Source: Mactromeris polynyma
Lineage: Eukaryota; Mollusca; Bivalvia; Venerida; Mactridae
Direction of reading: 5' to 3'
Assembly: GCA_032209605.1 (NCBI GenBank)
Contig: JASFXZ010000004.1
Coordinates: forward strand, 33,080,401-33,144,400
Length of the DNA: 64,000 nucleotides
In this document: positions 1 through 12,900 of the stretch, piece by piece
Numbering within the stretch: position 1 is the stretch's first letter
Layout: every line of letters begins with the position of its first letter
The notes under the pieces: generated by a model
Databases searched by the model: none
Told to the model about the DNA's origin: nothing
What the model saw: the letters and a program-made list of their open reading frames with translations, nothing else
Translations under genes and position numbers: made by a program

Positions 1-1353
1 ATACAAGCGTCTTTTTCATTATTATACTGTTACCTACATACAAGCGTCTGTTTCCCTATTATACTGAAACCTACATACAAGCGTCTGTTTCCCTATGGTA
101 CTGTAACCTACAGACGAGCGTCATTTCCCTATGGTACTGTAACCTACATACAAGCGTCTTTTTCATTATTATACTGTTACCTACATACAAGCGTTTGTTT
201 CCCTATTATACTGTAACCTACAGACGAGCGTCATTTCCCTATGGTACTGTAACATACAGACGAGCGTCAGTTTCCCTATTATAGTGTAACCTACAGACGA
301 GCGTCATTTCCCTATTATACTGCAACCTACAGACGAGCGTCATTTCCCTATGGTACTGTAACCTACAGACAAGCGTCAGTTTCCTTATTATACTGTAACC
401 TACAGACGAGCGTCATTTCCCTATGGTACTGTAACCTACAGACGAGCGTCATTTCCCTATGGTACTGTTACCTACAGACGGGCGTCTGTTTCCCTATTAT
501 ACTGTAACCTACATACAAGCGTCATTTCCCTATGGTACTGTAACCTTCAGACGAGCGTCGGTTTCCCTGTCATACTGTAACCTACATACAAGCGTCTGTT
601 TCCCTATTATACTGTAACCTACATACAAGCGTCTGTTTCCCTATTATACTGTAACCTACATACAAGCGTCATTTCCCTATTATAATGTAACCTGCATACA
701 AGCGTCTGTTGCCCTATTATACTGTAACCTACATACAAGCGTCTGTTTCCCTATGGTACTGTAACCTACATACAAGCGTCTGTTTCCCAATTATACTGTA
801 ACCTACATACAAGCGTCTATTTCCCTATTATACCGTAACATACAGACGAGCGTCTGTTTCCCTATGATAATGTAACCTACAGACGAGCGTCATTTCCCTA
901 TTATACTGTAACCTACAGACGAGCGTCTGTTTCCCTATGATACTGTAACCTACATACAAGCGTCATTTCCCTATGGTACTGTGAGCTACAGACGAGCGTC
1001 AGTTTCATTATTATACTGTAACCTACATACAATCGTCTGTTTCCCTATTATACTGTAATATACAGACGAGCGTCGGTTTCCCTATGATACTGTAACCTAC
1101 AGACGAGCGTCTGTTTCCCTATTTTACTGTAACCTACAGACGAGCGTCAGTTTCCCTATTATACTGTAACCTGCAGACGAGCGTCATTTCCCTATTATAC
1201 TGTTACCTACAGACGAGCGTCTGTTTCCCTATTATACTGTAACCTACAGACGAGCGTCTGTTTCTCTATTTTACTGTAACCTACAGACGAGCGTCAGTTT
1301 CCCTATGATACTGTAACCTACAGACGAGCGTCATTTCCCTATTATACTGTAAC
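1..1353. repeat. 37-bp minisatellite array
   Basis: About 36 head-to-tail units of roughly 36-39 bp fill this stretch. The core is TAACCTACAGACGAGCGTC followed by TTTCCCTATTATACTG. Units vary at a few positions (ACAGACGAG or ACATACAAG; TTATACTG or TGGTACTG). The array enters from the left edge and stops where Harbinger-like sequence begins. The same units resume at 8527, so the transposon sits inside a once continuous array. No gene is visible in it. Confidence 0.95.
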
Positions 1354-1430
1354 GAGCGTGTCGTAGCTGCGACAAAATGTTGTCGTAAGACGGTAAAAAT
1401 CGATACGCCGTCTAAAATACGACACTTCCG

Positions 1431-4414
1431 GTGCGTCATTCTCTTTCGCGCACCTGTTACATTTTGACGTCTGCTGTCATAACAAACAAAATCGCGTCAA
1501 AAAGCAGAAGGGCTAATTGGACCGGCGAAGAAATAGGTGTTCTAGTTAATATGTGTGTTACTAACTATGATATTATGGTCGGAAAGTTCGTTGATGGAAT
1601 ATCACATAAGTCTAAAGAAATGTTTTGGGCCGATGTGTGCGAGAAGTAAGTTTTATTTGGCTAAATTGTTATCATGGGCATTTGTCTGTGTATTGTCGGA
1701 TTTTGTATACTGTCAGCATGAACAAACAAAGTAATTAAAATGTCTTTGAATGTAATATTAACCATATGCACCAACTTTAAATATTCACACGCTATAAAAA
1801 TCGAAACATATTAAGTGTATGTCCAATTTCATAATGTGTTTCATTTTTTTGGTCCCGATAACTCTGTCCCATCTGCGCATTAAGTTTATGCAATGTGACG
1901 TCCTATTGTTTATTGCAAATTTAAACTTAATCAATATTAGTTTAACCTTTTCATAACTGTACCAATAATGACATGTTGTTTATGTGATTCGTTCATTACA
2001 TTAGAACATTAAATTTATACAGAATTCCCATTATTTGATTTTAGATTGAATAGTGTTAGCGGCATAAACGGAGCAAGTGATGAGGTACAAAAGAAGTGGC
2101 GTGATTTGAAGGTGAATTTCCCCAATAATTAATGTTTATTACGTATACATAATTAGAAATATAAGCCTTTTAAATACCCAAATTTGGCGATTCTTGATGC
2201 AAAAACTTTCAATTTCAAAAATGACCAGCTATACTTCCCCAACAAACATGCATATATTTAGATAATAATTTAATAGATTTTTAACAAAAAAGCATTTTAA
2301 TTTATTTCATATTAACTTTCATGTTATTTATAGCTGCATGCTATTTCAGAGTCAAACAAAAAAAGAGAGCAAATGAGGCAAAAGGATATGAGGAAGACAG
2401 GTGGTGGAGAGGAAATCACACCTTTGAAGGAATGGGAGGAACAGGTATAAAATTGTTGCATGTATATATTGATGTATATTGTAAATACATTATAATTGAG
2501 TATTATTGTGAATTATACATGTACATTGTATGCGAAACATGTAATCAACTATTCTACAAATCTAGTCGTAATTAATGTTGTTGCATGTTGTACATGAACA
2601 TGGGCCAGCTATTTTGCAATTATCTGAAGTGTTTAATTTCATTAGTAATCAATTTTAGATTGTGTGTGTACTACCTAAAGAGATTATACATGGCGTAGAT
2701 GGCGGAATAGAGACAATGGTCCAATATAGTAAGTATAATTAATGGACAATTTAATAATATAAATGTTTGGTAATTTCTGTTATTTAGGAGGGATAACTAA
2801 CATTTGATTATAGCAGTATGAATTCTATATATAACTGCCAAAATAATATTAAGCGATATGGGCTTTTATTAAACAGTACACAACGAACGGCATTACTATT
2901 AATTCGCATACATGATGGAACTAAACATAAGTTGAAATTCTAGCATTTAATGATTACAATATTTGCATAAAGTGAAATATTGTTATTGACTTCTATTATT
3001 TTACGGTCATTGCCATTTCAGGCAACTCAAACAATGAATACGCCGAGACGTGTGTTGGTAAAACTATCCTAATACACTCGCCAAGTATTGGAGTTGAGGT
3101 ATGATTACTTAAATCCACTGATTTACATAATGTTGACATTATCCAAGTTTGTTAGACCAAATGCATTGTGTCATGTTTCTGGGGAAATAATGTAATAACG
3201 ACGATGTAATGTGATCGCATTAAGACGTAATGGTTTCATATTAATTGCAACAGTGTCTGGAAAACATATTTGCTGTATACAGGTATAATTGTGCAAATCA
3301 GAAAATTTTGTATTATTGAAGACAATAATTTAATTGCTGTAATTACGTGAAGTAATGTTGCACACAATTTTGTTTTGTAGTGGCATCCATTCCTTCAGTT
3401 TAATATGTCAATATCGCACAAATATCAGTGGTGCCAAAAATCTCAGAAATTTCACACAGTTTGCCTTACATGATATTGTGAAACATATCTTTTATATAAA
3501 TAAAAATTTAAATAATGTTATTTATATTTTTAAGGTTTTGGATTGTAAAAACGAGTACGATGCAGAAGCGAGTAAATCGAAGAAAAAAAGGTACTTCATT
3601 TAATATGCTCAGTGTTATTACTTAGTCATTATCAATGCACATGCATTGAAGGCAACATTAAATTGTATATTTATTGAAATGTAAAGTGCAAGGATATTTA
3701 TATACTAAATTTATAGTACATTAATAATGATATATATACTGTACATATAGATATAATTATATACTAATTCAACTTTCATATTAAACAGGTCATCAGTGAA
3801 CTGTTGCAAGTGCAATATGAATATTTTGTGAAAGAGACGGCAATGGCTGACACAAAACAGAAGTACTTTCAGCAACGAATCAAAACCGAAACTGTAAAAG
3901 AGCAGTATTACCTAAAATCAATAGCCGCGTTGGAAAAGGTTTGTTGAATTTAAAACAAATTAAATATTTGAAAATGTTATTGGTAAATAATAAGAGGCCG
4001 TAATGCACACCAGTCCCGTTTTATAACCCTTTTATAGCATGTGTTCGACTCGAGTGAAGAGTTGCATAATGTTATCAGAAAACAATAGAATAGTATAAAA
4101 GGTAATAAGTTGAATAATGTATTGGAAATAATTAAACATTTTAGTTATGATTTAGAATCAACTTGTCTAGATCTATAGATCTAAAATTGCAACTTAGAAT
4201 ATTTTTAGGTATCTCGATGATAATGTACTGGAAAATTGTTCAATTGCTTTATGAAAAAGGCATATATTGTTATGGCTCAGGTTGATCCATATCAGTTGAT
4301 CCTTTGTGTACATAATGCCTGATTATGTTTCAAATTAATTTCATGTTTTTCATGTTCATGTGTAATAAATGTTTGTTTTCTTTTCAGATTCAAATGATGA
4401 AGGAAGAATCATAA
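1431..4414 (+). CDS. Harbinger MYB/SANT-like DNA-binding protein, eight exons
   Basis: I infer exons 1431-1645, 2045-2111, 2352-2444, 2659-2728, 3022-3098, 3535-3590, 3782-3940 (approximate) and 4388-4414, all with GT-AG borders. An AATAAA lies at 4449. Exon 1 encodes a MYB/SANT-like start (RANWTGEEIGVLV), exon 2 continues it (KKWRDLK), and exon 3 has the basic, glycine-rich stretch MRKTGGGEEITPLKEWEEQ. The last exons are charged and helical (QYEYFVKETAMADTKQKYF). In Harbinger elements such a protein binds the transposon ends and helps bring the transposase into the nucleus. Two defects are visible. No ATG precedes the domain in frame. Exon 6 ends in phase 2 after an A-run, whereas exon 7 reads well only from phase 0, so a one-base change or a misread homopolymer is likely. 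Confidence 0.6.
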
Positions 4415-4454
4415 ATTTGTGTGTGAAATTAACTACATTTCTGAAAGTAATAAA

Positions 4455-5429
4455 TTGAAATGAATACATGATAACATTCTCATTTTTATTCATAATATCA
4501 GTCAGATAGATATTTACATTGGTATAGTGACTGTGGATACAATAACATAAATGTTCCTATTATCTTGATGGTATCAAATACATGTGAATTGGTATATTTC
4601 AAAGTGTGTCATTGACCTGTAAACAAAAAATCAATATACAACAGATCATTTCCTCTATAGTAGTAAGTTTATTTGAAGTTTATCTATACCAGTGTACAAT
4701 GGTCTGTATTACACTAGACTTGTCTGTCTTAGAGCAATATATATAGGAAATACAGAAATTAACGCATCATCATGAAGCCAGTCATTAATCGTTCATTCGT
4801 GAACAGATCATTGCTACGGTAATTTAACTCAAATTCAAATACAATAAAAGGTTAAATGTAATGTTTAAACGATATAAAGTATATCTGCATTGGCAACAGC
4901 TACAACTGAACATACATTTCAAAACACATTGTACATGTATTAGGCTTACATTTCCTCATATTGCATAAAAATCGTGTAATTGACATGTAGAATAAGAACT
5001 CGAAATGTTGAATTTCTGGTAACATTGGATAACACGAAAAGAAATATAGATTAAAGGTACAGTCAAACATGTGAATGAAAGTAACACATATGCATTATGA
5101 GGATGCACATTGAAAATAATCAACACATGACACATCAAGTAGTACATTTCCAAATAATTCAAATGAGAGCGCATGTGGCCCCGTAAAAATAGGTATTGGT
5201 ATATACTACATAGCAATAGGAGTAAAATGAGACATTAATCAATGATATACCTTGACGGTGAGATGGATTGATGTATATGTCTCACATTTAGAGAGGGAGA
5301 CATGAATATATGAATGAACATGAAAAAAGTATTGTAATTTTTGAAGGTGAATCAAAATTTGAAAAGTCCTGTGATGTTTTATCATATTTTGAAAAGCTGT
5401 ATATGAGTAAAAAGGTATAAAATACAATT
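4455..5429. other. Harbinger interior without recognisable gene
   Basis: AT-rich sequence between the end of the MYB-like gene and the MITE at 5430. Short open frames on the minus strand show no recognisable protein. I see nothing functional here. Confidence 0.4.
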
Positions 5430-5665
5430 GAGCGCTGCTGTGGGATTTCCAACCTCTTCTGTAAGCGACGTCATTTCAAGAAAACACAACATGTGATGTC
5501 ACTATTTGCAGGCAGAAAATGATATGTACTCAATATGTTCACTTATTTTCATATTGCCATATAGGGCAAATATTGCTTACTGTCAGAACATGGTGACGTT
5601 ACATGTGACGATTTATGGAAATGATGTCACTTAAAGAAGATGTTGGAAATTGTACAGCGGCGCTG
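5430..5665. repeat. MITE-like element, copy 1 of the GAGCGCTGCT family
   Basis: It starts GAGCGCTGCTGTGGGATTTC and ends in an imperfect inverted copy (TGTTGGAAATTGTACAGCG GCGCT). The interior contains paired TGATGTCAC and GTGACG motifs. A second copy with the same ends and interior lies at 16011-16205, which supports a mobile non-autonomous element. No coding sequence is seen. Confidence 0.7.
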
Positions 5666-6763
5666 AATTATTGATGAATGACTGACTGACAGTGTGCGAT
5701 TGGAACTATTTATAAGCTAAAAATTCAATGATAAATGATTTGTATGATTATTGAAAAATGATATCAGAACAAATTCACAATTCGTTCTCTATAATTTATA
5801 GCATCTTGATGAGGAGTATTATCTACATTCACATCATCATTCATATCGTCCATTAAAACTTCGTCTGGCATAGGAACACCACGTTCAATACACAAATTGT
5901 GCAACTTAACACACGCAACAACAGCACGACATGCCTTACTTGGTGTAAGATATAGGCTTCCACCGGTCTTATGAGGCATCTGAAAAGGAAATCTCAAATA
6001 GTTATTATCAGATTCTGATATAAATGAATATTTTCATTGCAACAATTCAACAAATAAATGACATTATTTCAAATCACAAATTGTAAGAATATTAGAATAA
6101 TTGGTTAAATTAATTCTATTAAGCATTAGATTTAGCTTTCAAATATAAAACATTAATATAATTTTTCAAATAATGATTAAGTACCATGACTCATATTGTC
6201 ATAATCTCTGTTAGCTACAAACAATAAACGAACAAGATAAACATCAAAAATCAATTTAAATTAATAACAATTTATTGTTGTCCAAATATATACCTAAATC
6301 TGGACTTCAGTTGACCAAACGCACGCTCCACTACCATTCGACCACTTGAATGTGCATGATTGTATCGTTCATTCTGTTGGTCAATAGCGTTTAGAACGGG
6401 GGTTAGGAGATAGGGCCTTTATCAATTAATTTCAAATGATTAACAAATCTGAAAATCTAACCTAATGTTGTCCAGTTTTAAATTAATTACATCCACGAAA
6501 GCTTTTATTATATTGCAAGCACTTGATCTGAAAATACAATTCATAATATTATTTCAAAATCAACATTTATTTTGGTTATACTAATCAAACTATCAATTTG
6601 CATGTATTCAATCATTTCAATTTTAATATTGTTTATTTCTTAAAAAACTATGTTGTTATATACACATAGACATACGGTTAATCGAAAGTTAAATTACGCT
6701 GTAAACAATAATAATTAGTTTATTACCCGTCCTTGATATGATATTTGACATCATTCAATCTGA

Positions 6764-7211
6764 AGGTATTGATTGGTCTTCGCTACCTAGCAAAAGGTGA
6801 TTTCTTGTCTGAAGTTGCGGATTTGCACGGTGTTAGTAGGTAAGTAAAGACATAATCAAAAGCTCATTAAAAAATAAAACTGTGTATGTCACTATGTGTA
6901 TTTGTTTTTGATGTTGTGTATTTTATAAAAAAATCAGTCTTAAAACAACAAGCAATTTGTATCAATAGGATTAGTTCGTATAATTATGATATATGGAAAT
7001 AAACGTTTTAAAAGGTTTGCACTTTTTTATTTCCTAACACACAGCGTACATTTTAATTAAAGAAATATGTATATTCAGCCGTTAGATCAAAGTGAACAAG
7101 ACAAACAAAACATTAATGCATATGTCTTTACTTACCTACTAACACCGTGCAAATCCGCAACTTCAGACAAGAAATCACCTTTTGCTAGGTAGCGAAGACC
7201 AATCAATACCT
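6764..7211. repeat. 91-bp perfect inverted repeat around transposase exon 2
   Basis: Bases 6764-6854 are the exact reverse complement of 7121-7211 as far as I can align them, with a 266-bp spacer. The arm covers the whole transposase exon encoding VLIGLRYLAKGDFLSEVADL plus its splice donor GTAAGTAAAGACATA. The minus-strand arm is in the gene's sense; the plus-strand arm is an antisense duplicate. Outside the arms the sequences diverge abruptly. Confidence 0.9.
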
Positions 7212-7536
7212 GCAAATTAATAATAATATTTCAATTCTGCCAAAGTAAATTTCAAAGATTTGAATAAATACAAACTGTGTCAGACTGATAAATCACTATC
7301 ACAATGCTTACAAGCATGATTAAAATCACATATGCATTTAACGTTATATATATTTGAGAGTTGTTTTCAAACAATATTTTCCATCAATGACTATCAGAAT
7401 TCAAACATGTCACAAATTTTTAAACCATGTTGAACGGTTAAAATGTCCATTAATAAATATATGTACATTTCAAATGACAGTTTTAAGTCTCATTTTAACT
7501 TGTAAGAAACTTAATTTAAACACTCGGAACATTTGC

Positions 7537-7608
7537 GCCCAGTATGGGACTCGAACCCACGGCCTCCGAATGGCAAATACGGCGCTCTACCAACTAAGCT
7601 AACTGGGC
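7537..7608 (-). tRNA. tRNA-like sequence (anticodon position reads TGC), probable tRNA-derived repeat
   Basis: On the minus strand 72 nt fold as a cloverleaf: a perfect 7-bp acceptor stem (GCCCAGT/ACTGGGC), a D arm with AGTTGGTA loop, anticodon stem CCGTA/TTCGG with one T-T mismatch, loop TTTGCCA, and T arm GTGGG-TTCGAGT-CCCAT. Positions 34-36 would be TGC. The GCCC start is unusual for tRNA-Ala, and the location is a transposase intron, so a tRNA-derived repeat or pseudogene is as likely as a working tRNA. Confidence 0.6.
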
Positions 7609-8340
7609 AACAGTATAAACCTCCATAACATCAAAGCTTTGGAAAGAGTGATACATTTTCAGCAAATTATCTATTCAAAGGGGCAGGTAATGAGATAATA
7701 AGAATTCCAATTCACAACAGCGTCATTGAAATTTATTGTTTGAATATAAATTGTCTCGTTTTGTTAGTGCTAAATACATTGGTAAATACATGCAAACACA
7801 GTTACACTGACCGTTTCATAAGTTTATGAAATATATCATAACGATTCTTTATCAGTTTATGTGGGTAGGACAATTTTTATTTACAGATTTCAAACTCATA
7901 ATGGGAATAGTTTAAAATGATTCATCAACCTTAAACATATTAAACTCAATTTAGAACCGAATTATAATAAACAATTCACGATAATAGAAATGAAAACATT
8001 TAAACTTATCGTGTAAAGGTTTTCTTTGACGTCTGTCATGCCACACATTGTATTTAGATAAAAGTAGGTCAACGGTGATACAGTGAGAATAATACAAAAT
8101 ATAATTCAGTAATAGATATACTTTGAAGTTAGTGTCCTGTGTCAAAACTGGAATTGAATTTGATCTATTTGTTACTTTTTCAAGATTTTCATGAACAAGT
8201 AAGCATAGATTGTTGATTTCTAATCGAGAGAGTCTATATCTTGTCAAAATTTCGCCATCTCGCAAGTCATCGAATCCCTTCCTGTTCCTGAATACCCTTT
8301 CTTGTCTTTCAGTCGCATTCACGAACGCTACGACGGCCAT

Positions 8341-8526
8341 TTTTTTATTGACTTACGACACGCTACGACAGCCTCGGAGCTGCCTTAAAAGTTACGACAA
8401 AAATCGGCGAAGTTACGACATCTTAGCTACGACAAACGTTGATAAAACGCCCTTGTCGTAGATTCGGCGTCTTACGACAGACTTACGACAAAACACGTCG
8501 TAAGACACGTTGATAAAACGCCCCCC
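8341..8526. repeat. Right subterminal region of Harbinger element
   Basis: Short repeated words CTTACGACA, GCTACGACA and AGTTACGACA are packed between the transposase start and the element end. The terminal motif CGTTGATAAAACGCCC occurs twice, at about 8437-8453 and 8507-8522, as if the end had been duplicated. Such subterminal repeats are the expected binding sites for the MYB-like protein and transposase. Confidence 0.6.
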
Positions 8527-8628
8527 TGTAACCTACAGACGAGCGTCATTTCCCAATTATACTGCAACCTACAGACGAGCGTCATTTCCCTATTATACTG
8601 TAACCTACAGACGAGCGTCTGTTTCCGC
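8527..8628. repeat. 37-bp minisatellite, right-hand remainder
   Basis: Nearly three units of the same repeat as in 1-1353 (TAACCTACAGACGAGCGTC core). They follow directly after the Harbinger right end and show that the element interrupted the array. Confidence 0.9.
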
Positions 8629-8807
8629 GTACGTCGTTTTTGTTTATATTTTTGCAATACTAATAATTTTGGTATAGAAGTTCGGATATTACAACTACAA
8701 CTGCAAATAGTTTAATGCATTATTTAAACATATTAACATGTTTACTGGGAAAAAATCAAAATATATGTGGTATAAGGTATTGACTTCATTAGTATAGGAC
8801 AAGATTT

Positions 8808-9258
8808 CATTCAACAGCTGTGAAATAGTTAAGTTTATGATTTGAACAATGATTGCATTTAACAGCTGTGGAAAAGTTAAGTTCATGCTTTGAACAATGA
8901 TTACATTCAACAGCTGTGAAATAGTTAAGTTCACGTTATGAACAATGATTACATTCAATAGCTGTGAAAAGTTAAGTTCACGATTTGAACAAAGACTGCA
9001 TTTAACAGCTGTGAAATAATTAAGTTCACGATTTGAACAATGATTGCATTCAACAGCTGTGAAATAGTTAAGTTCACGATTTGAACAATGATTGCATTTG
9101 ACAGCTGCGAAATAGTTAAGTCCACGATTTCAACAATGATTGCATTTAATACCTGTGAAATACTTAAGTTCATGATTTGAACAGTGCTTACGTTTAAAAG
9201 CTGTGAAATAGTTTAGTTCATGATTTGAACAATGATTACGTTTAAAAGCTGTGAAGCA
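8808..9258. repeat. 48-bp minisatellite array
   Basis: About nine units, period about 48 bp, with core CAACAGCTGTGAAATAGTTA then AGTTCACGATTTGAACAATG. Because 48 is a multiple of three, minus-strand reading frames look like repeats of NLTISQLLNAIIVQIV. This is a by-product of the period. CAGCTG E-box palindromes recur once per unit. Confidence 0.9.
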
Positions 9259-9602
9259 GCTCATGATTTCACATTTTGAAGATAAAATGAACTAAAGTTG
9301 CTCTTATCCCTTTCATCACGTGATGATAAGTGTTATTCGTCCAGATCCGTTAAGCTAAACATTTAAGATGCAAAATCAGTGAGCCTATTTAATGTGTTGA
9401 TTTTACTCGAAATGTTAATTTTGAAAAGTATAACTTGGTTCGTGATGATGAGTGACAATGATTTTCTAAAAGCATTTATTCTGTGTAGTATAATTTATTG
9501 CTGTCCATATTGCTGGCTGTCTTAAAATATACGTTAAGAGAAAATTAAAGACAAACTTAAATTCGTTTTGTGTTTGTGAATGGACCAACACGCTAAGTCA
9601 TA
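9259..9602. other. Unassigned spacer
   Basis: AT-rich single-copy sequence between the 48-bp array and a MITE. I looked for a signal-peptide exon of the C3-like gene here and found none I could support. Confidence 0.3.
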
Positions 9603-9758
9603 CAGTAAAACCTCACTTAAGGACCACCTCAATATTAAGACCGCCTCAAAATCAACATTTTCAAATACATTTTTACGGTTTTGCTCATTTTTCGACCTCG
9701 ATAATGAGACTGCCACAATAAGAGTCCCAAGGGTGGACTTATTAATGAGGGTTTGCTG
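9603..9758. repeat. Pogo-like MITE, copy 1 (CAGTAAAACCTCA ends)
   Basis: The element begins CAGTAAAACCTCACTTAAGG and ends AATGAGGGTTTGCTG, with TA on each side (9601-9602 and 9759-9760). The inside has matching inverted segments such as GACCACCTCAATATTAAGAC. Related copies lie at 28262-28421 and 51176-51353. CAGT ends and a TA target suggest the Tc1/mariner-pogo superfamily. Confidence 0.7.
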
Positions 9759-9934
9759 TACTTCCAAAGAAGTTGCATACAGATAACACTGGCGTCTCGC
9801 TAATACAAGATCTGATTTAAAGACATGATACATATATGTGCTAAAAAAAATGTCTTGTGAAATAAAGGTGATTTACAATATCATCTTAAAGGAGATGGAC
9901 TAATTATGCCAGTACATGTAATGCATCCAAATAT

Positions 9935-12900
9935 TCTACTGTATTGATGGGAGCTTCTCCCAACCATTCTTCTGTACTGAAAATAGCTTCTCCCAACCAT
10001 TCTACTGTACTGAAGATAGCTTCTCCCAACCATTCTTCTGTACTGAAGATAGCTTCTCCCAACCATTCTACTGTACTGAGGATAGCTTCTCCCAACCATT
10101 CTACTGTACTGAAGATAGCTTCTCCCAACCATTCTACTGTACTGAAGGTAGCTTCTCCCAACCATTCTTCTGTACTGAAGATAGCTTCTCCCAACCATTC
10201 TACTGTACTGAGGATAGCTTCTCCCAACCATTCTACTGTACTGAAGATAGCTTCTCCCAACCATTCTACTGTACTGAAGGTAGCTTCTCCCAACCATTCT
10301 TCTGTACTGAAGATAGCTTCTCCCAACCATTCTTCTGTACTGAAGATAGCTTCTCCCAACCATTCTTCTGTACTGAAGATAGCTTCTCCCAACCATTCTA
10401 CTGTACTGAAGATAGCTTCTCCCAACCATTCTTCTGTACTGAAGATAGCTTCTCCCAACCATTCTTCTGTACTGAAGATAGCTTCTCCCAACCATTCTTC
10501 TGTACTGAAGATAGCTTCTCCCAACCATTCTTCTGTACTGAAGATAGCTTCTCCCAACCATTCTTCTGTACTGAAGATAGCTTCTCCCAACCATTCTTCT
10601 GTACTGAAGATAGCTTCTCCCAACCATTCTACTGTACTGAAGATAGCTTCTCCCAACCATTCTTCTGTACTGAAGATAGCTTCTCCCAACCATTCTACTG
10701 TACTGAGGATAGCTTCTCCCAACCATTCTACTGTACTGAAGATAGCTTCTCCCAACCATTCTACTGTACTGAAGGTAGCTTCTCCCAACCATTCTACTGT
10801 ACTGAAGATAGCTTCTCCCAACCATTCTACTGTACTGAAGATAGCTTCTCCCAAACATTCTTCTGTACGGAAGATAGCTTCTCCCAACCATTCTACTGTA
10901 CTGAAGGTAGCTTCTCCCAACCATTCTACTGTACTGAAGATAGCTTCTCCCAACCATTCTACTGTACTGAAGATAGCTTCTCCCAACCATTCTTCTGTAC
11001 GGAAGATAGCTTCTCCTAAACATTTTACTGTACTGAAGGTAGCTTCTCCCAACCATTCTTCTGTACTGAAGATAGCTTCTCCCAAACATTCTACTGTACT
11101 GAGGATAGCTTCTCCCAACCATTCTACTGTACTGAAGATAGCTTCTCCCAACCATTCTTCTGTACGGAAGATAGCTTCTCCTAAACATTTTACTGTACTG
11201 AAGGTAGCTTCTCCCAACCATTCTTCTGTACGGAAAATAGCTTCTCCCAACCATTCTACTGTACTGAAGATAGCTTCTCCCAACCATTCTTCTGTACGGA
11301 AGATAGCTTCTCCTAAACATTTTACTGTACTGAAGGTAGCTTCTCCCAACCATTCTTCTGTACTGAAGATAGCTTCTCCCAAACATTCTACTGTACTGAG
11401 GATAGCTTCTCCCAACCATTCTACTGTACTGAAGATAGCTTCTCCCAACCATTCTTCTGTACGGAAGATAGCTTCTCCTAAACATTTTACTGTACTGAAG
11501 ATAGCTTCTCCCAACCATTCTTCTGTACGGAAGATAGCTTCTCCTAAACATTTTACTGTACTGAAGGTAGCTTCTCCCAACCATTCTTCTGTACGGAAGA
11601 TAGCTTCTCCTAAACATTTTACTGTATTGAAGATAGCTTCTCCCAACCATTCTTCTGTACTGAAGGTTGCTTCTCCCAACCATTTTACTGTATTGAAGAT
11701 AGCTTCTCCTAAACATTCTACTGTATTGAAGATAGCTTCTCCCAAACATTCTACTGTATTGAAGATAGCTTCTCCCAACCATTCTTCTGTACTGACGGTA
11801 GCTTCTCCCAACCATTTTACTGTATTGAAGATAGCTTCTCCTAAACATTTTACTGTACTGAAGATAGCTTCTCCCAAACATTCTACTGTATTGAAGATAG
11901 CTTCTCCCAACCATTCTTCTGTATTGAAGATAGCTTCTCCCAAACATTCTACTGTATTGAAGATAGCTTCTCCCAACCATTTTACTGTATTGAAGATAGC
12001 TTCTCCTAAACCTTTTTACTGTATTGAAGATAGCTTCTCCCAAACATTCTACTGTATTGAAGATAGCTTCTCCCAACCATTTTACTGTATTGAAGATAGC
12101 TTCTCCCAACCATTTTACTGTATTGAAGATAGCTTCTCCTAAACATTTTACTGTATTGAAGATAGCTTCTCCTAAACATTTTACTGTACTGAAGGTAGCT
12201 TCTCCCAACCATTCTACTGTACTGAAGATAGCTTCTCCCAACCATTCTACTGTATTGAAGATAGCTTCTCCGAACCATTCTACTGTATTGAAGATAGCTT
12301 CTCCCAACCATTCTACTGTACTGAAGATAGCTTCTCCCAACCATTCTACTGTACTGAAGATAGCTTCTCCTGAACATTTTACTGTACTGAAGGTAGCTTC
12401 TCCCAACCATTCTTCTGTACGGAAGATAGCTTCTCCCAACCATTCTTCTGTACTGAAGATAGCTTCTCCTAAACATTTTACTGTACTGAAGGTAGCTTCT
12501 CCCAACCATTCTTCTGTACGGAAGATAGCTTCTCCTAAACATTTTACTGTACTGAAGGTAGCTTCTCCCAACCATTCTTCTGTACTGAAGATAGCTTCTC
12601 CTAAACATTTTACTGTATTGAAGATAGCTTCTCCCAACCATTCTTCTGTAATGAAGATAGCTTCTCCCAACCATTCTTCTGTACTGAAGGTAGCTTCTCC
12701 CAACCATTTTACTGTATTGAAGATAGCTTCTCCCAACCATTCTTCTGTACGGAAGATAGCTTCTCCCAAACATTCTACTGTACTGAAGATAGCTTCTCCC
12801 AAACATTCTACTGTATTGAAGATAGCTTCTCCAAACCATTCTACTGTACTGAAGGTAGCTTCTCCCAACCATTTTACTGTATTGAAGATAACTTCTCCCA

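Larger units (their letters stand above)
5764..8340 (-). pseudogene. HARBI1-like (DDE_Tnp_4) transposase, broken
   Basis: Four exon remnants can be read. 8340 to about 8050 gives the N-terminus (RKGFDDLRDGEILTRYRLSR). 7211-7136 gives VLIGLRYLAKGDFLSEVADL, the usual helix-turn-helix region. 6417-6294 gives PYLLTPVLNAIDQQNERYNH followed by VVERAFGQLKSRF, the region of the last catalytic acidic residue. 5975-5764 gives the end (KACRAVVACVKLHNLC, then RGVP). The enzyme family cuts and pastes the element using a DDE triad in an RNase-H fold. The central exon or exons expected to hold the first two acidic residues are not recognisable. One base appears to be missing in the last exon between RCL and KTGGS. 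An inverted duplicate of exon 2 lies between the remnants. This copy should be inactive. Confidence 0.75.
1354..8526. mobile_element. PIF/Harbinger-like DNA transposon inserted in the 37-bp array
   Basis: A 7.2-kb block carries the two genes typical of PIF/Harbinger elements: a MYB/SANT-like gene on the plus strand (1431-4414) and a transposase gene on the minus strand (8340-5764), pointing toward each other. Both ends are rich in TGTCGTAAGAC-type motifs in opposite orientation. The right end finishes in GTTGATAAAACGCCCCC. The matching outermost bases are absent on the left, so the left terminus looks truncated. The 37-bp satellite flanks both sides. A 3-bp target duplication cannot be fixed because both flanks contain CTGTAAC. 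Confidence 0.75.

Noticed and set aside
1..1353. CRISPR-like array of 37-bp repeats
   Set aside because: Units are directly adjacent with no unique spacers, and the genome is eukaryotic.
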